Shown piece by piece: positions 4,463 through 9,980 of a stretch of 9,980 nucleotides of DNA. Numbering within the stretch: position 1 is the stretch's first letter; each line of letters starts with the position of its first letter. The position numbers and the translations under genes are program-made. The notes beneath the pieces were generated by a model, which saw only the letters and a program-made list of their open reading frames with translations, was not told the DNA's origin and searched no databases. The stretch comes from Candidatus Shapirobacteria bacterium (lineage in GTDB: Bacteria; Patescibacteriota; Microgenomatia; UBA12405; JAHJSD01): contig JALUUX010000056.1 of assembly GCA_027021145.1 (NCBI GenBank), positions 1 to 9,980 of the forward strand, written 5' to 3'.

Positions 4463-6397
4463 ATGAAGTATCGAGGAAAATTAGTTGCCTCTCTATTGAT
4501 GGGATTGCTTTTTCTTGCCCCTCAAATTAGGACTCAAGAAGAGGCCATTATTAGTCAAACTTATGTACCTCCTCAAGAAAGCGATTTTCAACTTAGCTTA
4601 ACTGATGACCAAACTAACACCATTCTTCAACCGGGTGATGAAATCAAGCTCACTATTTCTTACCGTTCTCTTTTAAAAAACTCGGCGCCAGCCCGCATTA
4701 AAGTCAGTTGGAGTCAAGGCCGAAGTGAAGATGGTCTTTATTTCTCCGTCTTTGATTATCAGCTGGGTTCGGCTACCTCTAGTCCTGAAGGAATTAACCC
4801 CACCATCAATCTCAATCAACGGGAAATCAGCTGGGTTTTTTCGGCTCTGGAGCCGAAAACTGCTAGCCAGAGTGTTAGCTTGACCCTAAAAGTGAGTTCC
4901 AGCTTGCCTAGTAACACCTCCCTTACAGCCGCGGCTACCGCTCAGGTAACCCTTTATCAAACCAGCCTCTCTCCTAAAACCAAAGAATACCAAATTATCA
5001 CCCCAATCGAAGCCACCGCCACTCCCTCGCCTAGCTTAACCCCCACCCCAACCCCCCAACCAACCAGTCAACCAACAACCACGCCCACAGCCACTCCCAC
5101 CCCAACCCCAATCCCTCAACTGAAACTCAAGCGAGTAAGTTTTGATCTTATTGGTAGTCGAGAAGCCCTAATTAGCTGGCAAACTGAACCCACCACCAGT
5201 TTCCAGTTTCGTTATGGCCGCCAACCCAACCAGCTTGACCAAGTGATCACCAACCTTCAGACCCGAATTCGACACCAAGTTCACCTTGACCAATTAGAAC
5301 CAAATCAAAATTACTACTTTCAAATCCGACTCCAAACTCCAACAGGCCACCAGCTAGATTCAGAGATTTTTACCTTTACCACGGCCGCGGCTGAACTATT
5401 GGACCAACTCCAATCCCAAACGATCCGACTCCAAAGTGATCGGTTCCTCCTTAGTCGAAAAAAACCTGAGGAGAAAATTGTCCTCACTCAACACCAATCT
5501 CTAGTAATCACTGTGGAACCACCCAACCCCGAAACTATCCTGGTTCTCCGAGCTCGATTCCGCAACAGTCAAGTATTGGGTATCAATAATTTTACTCCTC
5601 CTCCCAATGAAGGTGAGGTGGAATTAATTGAAATCAGCCCCGGCGTTTTCAGTGGCGAGCTTCTTACTCCTAACCAACCAGGACGATATCAACTACTTCT
5701 AATCGTTATCGATCAGAAGGGCCAGCGGTTTCAAAAAATTATTGATGATGCCATCTTTCTCTCACCGCCTCTTCGGGTAGTCAATCAAAAAAATGGTCAG
5801 CCAGTTGAAAATGCCCGAATCACCATCCTTCGATTCAGTGATAAACAAAAGCAGTTCCTACCTTTAGGCCAAGGTTTTGCTTTAGCTCATTATACTGATG
5901 AAAAAGGTGAGTTGGCGCTTAATCTTCCGCCGGGGCATTATCGTTTTCAAATTGAGGCCCCAGGCTTCCGTTTTAAAACCGTCACTCTTGCTCTCGGCAA
6001 GACTGATTTTCGCTATCCCCAGATTAAGCTAATCCCAGAAACTTCCTTGATCAGCCGTTGGCGTTACTATCAAGAGATAACTCGCGATTTAATCCATTTC
6101 AGTCAATTTAATCTCAGTCAGCTCTTTGGATCCCGACGAAGTCGAGACTGGTTCACTTTGGTCAGTTCTTTGATTGCTTTAATTCAGATTATTAATTTGA
6201 CCTGGCTTCGGCGATACTCTTGGTTTGCTCGCCATGGCCTCTGGCTAATCAACTATCCTTTAGCTCTAACCAACTTCCTCACCCTCACCCTCTTTCTAAT
6301 CTTTCACCTTGACCTCCCTCGACTCGGACTCTGGTCAATTCAAACTATTCTTTTCCTAGTAGGAGTTAAGCAGGTTTTGGGACAACTCAAGGATTAA
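4463..6397 (+). CDS. Secreted multidomain protein with FN3-like domain and three C-terminal membrane helices
   Basis: A 644-residue surface protein of unknown exact role. Order: signal peptide about 1-24 (KYRGK then LVASLLMGLLFLAP); a beta-sandwich of cohesin/DUF11-like character 38-168, with LQPGDEIKLTISY; a Pro-Thr linker 184-218 made of TPTPTP units; a fibronectin type III-like domain 220-308, with ALISWQTEPTTSFQFRYG and LEPNQNYYFQIRL; a second beta-rich region 337-432; a carboxypeptidase-regulatory-like domain 436-512, with GQPVENARITI and LPPGHYRFQIEAPGF; then hydrophobic helices about 563-580, 593-614 and 622-638. The body should face outside, held by the C-terminal helices. No cysteine occurs, unlike the cluster it faces. 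ATG start directly behind an extended -10; the stop overlaps the convergent gene by 11 bp. The domain calls are by eye, and an enzyme function is not evident. Confidence 0.85.
   Translation: MKYRGKLVASLLMGLLFLAPQIRTQEEAIISQTYVPPQESDFQLSLTDDQTNTILQPGDEIKLTISYRSLLKNSAPARIKVSWSQGRSEDGLYFSVFDYQLGSATSSPEGINPTINLNQREISWVFSALEPKTASQSVSLTLKVSSSLPSNTSLTAAATAQVTLYQTSLSPKTKEYQIITPIEATATPSPSLTPTPTPQPTSQPTTTPTATPTPTPIPQLKLKRVSFDLIGSREALISWQTEPTTSFQFRYGRQPNQLDQVITNLQTRIRHQVHLDQLEPNQNYYFQIRLQTPTGHQLDSEIFTFTTAAAELLDQLQSQTIRLQSDRFLLSRKKPEEKIVLTQHQSLVITVEPPNPETILVLRARFRNSQVLGINNFTPPPNEGEVELIEISPGVFSGELLTPNQPGRYQLLLIVIDQKGQRFQKIIDDAIFLSPPLRVVNQKNGQPVENARITILRFSDKQKQFLPLGQGFALAHYTDEKGELALNLPPGHYRFQIEAPGFRFKTVTLALGKTDFRYPQIKLIPETSLISRWRYYQEITRDLIHFSQFNLSQLFGSRRSRDWFTLVSSLIALIQIINLTWLRRYSWFARHGLWLINYPLALTNFLTLTLFLIFHLDLPRLGLWSIQTILFLVGVKQVLGQLKD
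5011..5118 (+). repeat. Low-complexity Pro-Thr linker coding region
   Basis: C-rich low-complexity DNA (runs of CCCAC, CCAAC and ACTCCC) coding residues about 184-218, a TPTPTP-type extended linker. Such linkers separate surface domains and may be glycosylated. A short version, KPTPTPAA, occurs in the convergent membrane protein. Confidence 0.75.
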
Positions 6398-7703
6398 CTT
6401 CCTTTACATTAGCTTTTGGCAACCAGCCATCGGTGCCGTCATCAAGCAAAACTCGATACCAATGAGCCCGCTCTTCCAAGACCTGGAATTGCTCCCCCTC
6501 GGTAGCAAAATAGACTACCTGAGCTTTAAGATTGGGCCGCCGATAAATGCGATAATAAATCTGTTCTTGTTGGCCCACCACCTTAAGCGGCTGAAATTTG
6601 TTCTCTCCCGAAGCCGAGGCTTCTTGCTCGACGGTCAAACCTTTTACTTGAGCTGCTGGGGTTGGGGTAGGTTTGGCTTCCGGAATCGATGATTTCAGCC
6701 AGGGCTGATTCCAGCTGATAGCCAAAGCCAAGAGGGTTAACCCTCCCAATAGAGGAAAAACCCAAGGAATAGCCTTTTTCTGGCGCCGAAAATGAAGGGC
6801 TAATAGAACCAGACCAAAACCAAAAATTGCCGCCAGAATTAAAAACCCTGACCGCCTCCCCTTCTCCTTAAAACGATTAAACAGGGCCGTCTTTTTAGGT
6901 GTTTCTTTCTCTGGCAAGGCTTGTTTCTCCCGACCAGAAATCTGAAACACCAATCGCTCCTGACGCAATAACTGGTCGCCCAAATAAACTCGGGCCCAGG
7001 CAAAATATTCTCCACTCCCCAAATCAGTTTCTAATTGAGCCTCAATCTCTTTGGTCTCGCTAGGAGGAATGGGAGCCAGACGCTCAGTCTGAAGGGTAGT
7101 CAAGGGCTGTTGGCGTAAATCTAAAATTTCTAGCTCTAATCGATCTGGCGCGGCCACAGTATTGCCTCGATTCTCAATCTTAAGCCAAACTCGAATCGGC
7201 TCCTTACCTTTAACATCACCAATTTTGATCTGGCGGACAATTAGATCAGTAAAATTTTCTTCACTGGTAGTGAGATCAACCTCAATTCGGGCCCCCTTGA
7301 CCACGGAAACTCCGACAATCTCCTCTTCTCGCGGGGTAGCCTTTACTCGAATCACTCCCTGATAGCGATCAGAAGGAGTTTCATTAGGGGGACAGACTTT
7401 GATGGTAAAATCAACTCGCTTTTGGCCTGCCGGCAGAGTAAACTTTTTCCCGGGTTCGAACTGAAACCAATCTCCAATTTCAGGCAAATCAGCCTCAATT
7501 ACAGCCACTAACTCTTCATCAGGATCAGCCCGCGAGATGACAAAATCCTGGCTAAAACAAGTGCCCGGCTTCAGGTGTTGGTGATAAAGGCCAGCGGGAG
7601 AAACTCCAAACCCTGCCCGAACTGAATCAACAAAGCCAAACAAGCCCCATCCTAAGACCAAAATTAAACTTACTCCCCAATAAACCAATTTTCTTTTAAT
7701 CAT
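6387..7703 (-). CDS. Membrane protein with beta-sandwich ectodomain and C-terminal SH3b domain
   Basis: Probably a wall-binding surface anchor. From the ATG at 7701-7703 (438 residues; a TTG directly before it is an alternative): signal peptide about 1-30 (KRK, then hydrophobic, VRA at the cut); a beta-sandwich about 33-125 (FGVSPAGLYHQHLKPG) with Cys49 and Cys104; a second beta-sandwich 135-255 with KIENRGN; a basic linker; membrane helices about 286-304 and 312-330; KPTPTPAA 344-351; and an SH3_3-type domain 380-436, with HWYRVLLDDGTDGWLP. If the signal peptide is cut, the two helices form a hairpin that leaves both ectodomain and SH3b outside. The GVSP-start sandwich followed by a membrane segment is reminiscent of DUF916/WxL-interacting proteins; similarity is only by layout. 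It lies 51 bp behind the upstream surface gene, same strand. No Shine-Dalgarno. Confidence 0.85.
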   Translation of the reverse strand: MIKRKLVYWGVSLILVLGWGLFGFVDSVRAGFGVSPAGLYHQHLKPGTCFSQDFVISRADPDEELVAVIEADLPEIGDWFQFEPGKKFTLPAGQKRVDFTIKVCPPNETPSDRYQGVIRVKATPREEEIVGVSVVKGARIEVDLTTSEENFTDLIVRQIKIGDVKGKEPIRVWLKIENRGNTVAAPDRLELEILDLRQQPLTTLQTERLAPIPPSETKEIEAQLETDLGSGEYFAWARVYLGDQLLRQERLVFQISGREKQALPEKETPKKTALFNRFKEKGRRSGFLILAAIFGFGLVLLALHFRRQKKAIPWVFPLLGGLTLLALAISWNQPWLKSSIPEAKPTPTPAAQVKGLTVEQEASASGENKFQPLKVVGQQEQIYYRIYRRPNLKAQVVYFATEGEQFQVLEERAHWYRVLLDDGTDGWLPKANVKEVNP

Positions 7704-7715
7704 CAAGTTGATTAA

Positions 7716-7730
7716 TTAACTTTTAGTTAA
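7716..7730. repeat. Small inverted repeat before the SH3b membrane protein gene
   Basis: TTAACT (7716-7721), TTT, AGTTAA (7725-7730). It lies in the short gap between two surface genes, just downstream of a TACAAT (minus strand, 7731-7736) that could be a weak -10 without a clear -35. It may be a regulatory or attenuating hairpin; AT-rich composition leaves chance open. Confidence 0.3.
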
Positions 7731-7754
7731 ATTGTAACCCATGGTCATCCAGTT

Positions 7755-9419
7755 TTACCAATCAACAGTTTCGCCCTTAACTGCCCCCACGGTATTAGTG
7801 CCACTATAGGTTCCTGGCGGGGTATTGCTGGGAATTTCAATTCCCCACCAAATCGTTTTTGTGGCCGGGCTAGCGTTGTCGGTGGTTTTGGCCACATTTA
7901 ATTCCACCTCAGTAGCAGTAGTGGTTAATGAGGCTCCCGAGGCATAAGCGGTCGAAGCGGCCAAAGCATACTTCTGTTGAGTAACCGCAATCGTATCACT
8001 TCCCGAACTCATGTCAGTCCCTGATAACTCAACATCCAAACCAACATTGCCGGTTCCTGTCACCGTGGTGGTTTTATCCAAGGGATCGTTTTTCTGCCCC
8101 ACCGTCAAATTACCATAACTAATGCTGCCAGTAACATCCAAAGCCACTAAGCTATTAACTTCTACTCCGGTGCTTACCTCGGCCCGATGAGAAGCCCCAT
8201 TATCATCGGTAGCAATAACACTATCGAGCCAGTTTTCGGTGGGATATTGGGTATTTAGGTCAGTCGGGTCGGCATGATACTGCATTGAAACAGTACACTC
8301 ATAATCAGCGCTGGCATCACTAGCACCGTCGCAGGTATTGCCACTGGCAACCACACTACAATTAATCACCGGATAACAATTATTGTCATTGGCTTCGGCA
8401 CTAGTATCACAAGCGGCATAACCAATTCCCGAACGATAAGCCGAAGCAGTGGCAGTACTGACATCCCCACAACCATTATTATCAGTAATTGTCGCTCCTA
8501 AGACAACAGAAGTAGTCGTTCCCTCAGTTAAAGTAATATCAGTCCCGGAATTAATTGTGACCGCGCTGACTACTGGGGCGACATTGTTAACGGTGTAACT
8601 ACTATTACTTCCCTGGGTGGTATCAGACGAGCCCAAATTATGATTATCGACTACATAGGCATAAGCATTATAGGCCTGATCAGCGGTGGGTACGGGTACA
8701 CTATAAGAGCAACTAGGATTACTGCTGGTCAAAGCACTAGCACACCAGCGATCGCTGGCGCCGCCATCGCAATCACCAGCACTGATCCCAGCGGTCTTGC
8801 AAACGACTAATTTAACCGTATCAGCTGTGCCATCGAGATCGCCATCAGAAGCTGTGGCCGTCCAAGTTACCGTTGCTCCTGGATCTGCCGGCCCATCATT
8901 GCTAATGGCAGTAAAGCTGGGCGGATGATTAACTTTAAAAGGCGAGCCACTATCACCCGTTCCTTGGGAGGCAGTCGAACAAGAGGCGGCCGAACTGTTA
9001 CCATCACAAACAAAAGCATACCAATCATTACTCTCACTGTCTGACTGTTGGGTAGTATAACTACAACTGGCCTGAGAACCGGAAGTGGTGGCAGCACTGA
9101 CGCACCAACTTCCGCCCGGACAAGTCGGCGCGCCGCCATTAGTAGGACTAACCGAGTTAGTCTTACAAATAATCAGATAATAGCTTTCGTTGTTGGGATC
9201 ACTGGCAGTAGCAGTAAAAGTAATGCTGCTTCCCACATCGGTCGGACTAGTGCTCGAACTAGCGGGACTCTCAGCCGGATCGACAGTAAAACTGGGGGCA
9301 CTGTTACCTACGGTGACTGAAGTTGCCACCGAATCAGCTTGAACTGAATGGTAAATAAAGGCGACCAATGCTAGCAATTGGAGACTAATCGCTAGCCAAC
9401 GCCACTTTCGCCTGATCAC
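7755..9419 (-). CDS. Secreted Cys-rich protein with two Ig-like repeats and shared C-terminal module
   Basis: Surface protein of unknown function, 554 residues, GTG start at 9417-9419. Signal peptide about 1-28 (RRKWRW, hydrophobic, VQA). Repeat A (about 39-164) and repeat B (about 166-278) share a pattern: PSFT, then FTATASD or WTATASD, then IICKT or VVCKT, W-C-S or A, and SCSY, so each is a diverged Ig-like unit with conserved Cys. Region C (280-425) has more Cys (317, 337, 348, 354, 363, 375). The C-terminal module (about 426-554, from VALDVTGSISYGNL to WGIEIPSNTPPGTYSGTNT) is Cys-free and is shared with the upstream neighbour. There is no LPXTG or C-terminal helix, so attachment must be indirect, possibly through the SH3b membrane protein. 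Rich in Ser/Thr/Ala/Asp. Its own near-leaderless promoter lies in the 45-bp gap upstream. Confidence 0.88.
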   Translation of the reverse strand: MIRRKWRWLAISLQLLALVAFIYHSVQADSVATSVTVGNSAPSFTVDPAESPASSSTSPTDVGSSITFTATASDPNNESYYLIICKTNSVSPTNGGAPTCPGGSWCVSAATTSGSQASCSYTTQQSDSESNDWYAFVCDGNSSAASCSTASQGTGDSGSPFKVNHPPSFTAISNDGPADPGATVTWTATASDGDLDGTADTVKLVVCKTAGISAGDCDGGASDRWCASALTSSNPSCSYSVPVPTADQAYNAYAYVVDNHNLGSSDTTQGSNSSYTVNNVAPVVSAVTINSGTDITLTEGTTTSVVLGATITDNNGCGDVSTATASAYRSGIGYAACDTSAEANDNNCYPVINCSVVASGNTCDGASDASADYECTVSMQYHADPTDLNTQYPTENWLDSVIATDDNGASHRAEVSTGVEVNSLVALDVTGSISYGNLTVGQKNDPLDKTTTVTGTGNVGLDVELSGTDMSSGSDTIAVTQQKYALAASTAYASGASLTTTATEVELNVAKTTDNASPATKTIWWGIEIPSNTPPGTYSGTNTVGAVKGETVDW

Positions 9420-9428
9420 TTTAAAATG

Positions 9429-9456
9429 ATTATACTCAATCTTTTTTTAATCTAAA
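9429..9456 (-). promoter_or_regulatory. Promoter of the 554-residue surface protein, near-leaderless
   Basis: Perfect TATAAT on the minus strand (9429-9434) with TTTAGA (9451-9456) at 16 bases, a four-of-six -35. Predicted start about 9422 leaves around three bases before the GTG at 9419, and no Shine-Dalgarno is possible. A 12-bp palindrome AAAACTAGTTTT (9454-9465) covers the -35 and reaches the TAA of the preceding gene. Confidence 0.55.
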
Positions 9457-9465
9457 ACTAGTTTT
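9454..9465. repeat. 12-bp palindrome at the gene junction
   Basis: AAAACTAGTTTT is perfectly self-complementary, overlaps the -35 of the next gene and touches the stop codon of the upstream one. It could be an operator; it is short and AT-rich, so weight is low. Confidence 0.35.
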
Positions 9466-9980
9466 TAACTATCGCTAATAGCAGTAACGAAATTGCTCCC
9501 CGAATAACTGCCCGCTTCCTTGCTGCTAGGAATACCAATGCCCCAGTAAACGGTACCGGTGGCATTAGAGGGTGAAGCTGTTGGTTTACTAATACTAATA
9601 TTAACTACTGTCGGGGTAGTAGTTAAGTCAGTCCCTGATCCATAAGTAAAATTGGTTAAAGCATATTCTTGATTGGTCACCGCCAAAATATAACCGTTAC
9701 AAGTGGGATAATCAGTACACATGTCATCACCAGATAATTCGATATCGATAGCGGCGTTGCCTGTATTAGTAATTGTCATTGTCTGATTAGTGCTCCCGGT
9801 ATCACCCCCGGCGACCAATTGGCCATAACTTAAACTGCTAGTGACATCAAGAGCAATCAAGGTATTAACATCCGGCGAACCCGAGGCGCTAAAACCTGTT
9901 CCCTTTTCCGAATAATCGTCAGTTACCTCTACCCAAGCGCGCCAATATTCGGCCGCATAAGGACTACCCGTATCAGTTGG
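9465..9980 (-). CDS. Paralogous surface protein, C-terminal part (5' end outside window)
   Basis: The frame is open from the window edge to the TAA at 9465-9467, giving 171 residues; no start codon is needed inside the window, since conserved sequence continues upstream of any candidate. It aligns along its whole visible length with the C-terminus of the next gene: PTDTGSPYAAEYWRAWVEVTDD against PTDLNTQYPTENWLDSVIATDD, ALDVTSSLSYGQL against ALDVTGSISYGNL, VELSG-type and DIELSGDDM motifs, and YWGIGIPSSKEAGSYSG against WWGIEIPSNTPPGTYSG. It has an extra Cys pair (MCTDYPTC) absent from the paralog. So the two arose by duplication, with the C-terminal module as the common part. It heads the visible minus-strand surface cluster. 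The function is unknown; secretion is inferred from the paralog. Confidence 0.88.
   Translation of the reverse strand, partial: PTDTGSPYAAEYWRAWVEVTDDYSEKGTGFSASGSPDVNTLIALDVTSSLSYGQLVAGGDTGSTNQTMTITNTGNAAIDIELSGDDMCTDYPTCNGYILAVTNQEYALTNFTYGSGTDLTTTPTVVNISISKPTASPSNATGTVYWGIGIPSSKEAGSYSGSNFVTAISDS

Noticed and set aside
7731..7736. TACAAT as a separate promoter for the SH3b membrane protein
   Set aside because: No -35 match at the right distance; read-through from the upstream surface gene is as likely, so it is only mentioned with the local inverted repeat.
1..9980. Recoded UGA (SR1/Gracilibacteria code)
   Set aside because: TGA ends several genes at sensible places and no conserved Gly is coded by TGA in the recognised domains.
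7755..9980. LPXTG, lipobox or C-terminal membrane anchor in the surface proteins
   Set aside because: The protein ends (GETVDW and VTAISDS) carry neither a sorting motif nor a hydrophobic tail, and the signal peptide of the complete one has no lipobox Cys.
1..9980. CRISPR array, tRNA or rRNA genes
   Set aside because: No regularly spaced repeats and no cloverleaf or rRNA signatures were seen on either strand.

Overview
The window looks like a piece of an ultra-small, host-associated type of bacterium, most likely Candidate Phyla Radiation / Patescibacteria. This is an inference from four things: a eukaryote-like (type 2) isoleucyl-tRNA synthetase tail, Pro-Thr-rich linkers in secreted proteins, large secreted modular proteins with no LPXTG or lipobox anchors, and many genes without a ribosome binding site. 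TGA and TAA both act as stops and nothing suggests a recoded UGA, so the standard bacterial code fits and the SR1/Gracilibacteria code does not.

Layout, left to right. (1) 1-811, plus strand: C-terminal part of ileS. It contains a perfect 11-bp inverted repeat filling exactly 12 codons and four exact tandem copies of a 7-base unit. (2) 812-1208: no recognisable family. The minus strand carries a near-consensus promoter, an inverted repeat over its -10, a textbook Shine-Dalgarno and a 94-codon GTG-started frame of unknown nature. (3) 1209-3374, minus: a 721-residue protein with an alpha/beta-hydrolase core and an unrecognised helical C-terminal half, transcribed from a consensus promoter that leaves essentially no 5' leader. 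(4) 3375-3549: intergenic region with four consecutive hairpins. (5) 3550-4293, minus: membrane-anchored DsbA-like thiol oxidoreductase. (6) 4294-4462: divergent control region with a perfect 28-bp palindrome and a degenerate second copy 36 bp away. (7) 4463-6397, plus: secreted/membrane multidomain protein with a Pro-Thr linker, an FN3-like domain, a carboxypeptidase-regulatory-like domain and three C-terminal membrane helices. (8) 6387-7703, 7755-9419 and 9465->9980, all minus: a cell-surface cluster. The first two to be transcribed are Cys-containing secreted proteins that share a C-terminal module. The last is a two-helix membrane protein with an N-terminal beta-sandwich ectodomain and a C-terminal SH3b domain.

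How they may work together (inference): the disulfide oxidoreductase would fold the Cys-rich secreted proteins. The SH3b/beta-sandwich membrane protein could be the wall-linked holder for proteins carrying the shared C-terminal module, much like the WxL/DUF916 surface systems of Firmicutes. The 644-residue protein faces this cluster and its 3' end overlaps it by 11 bp. Three promoters in the window place transcription start at or within a few bases of the start codon, while two other genes have proper Shine-Dalgarno sites, so two initiation modes seem to coexist.
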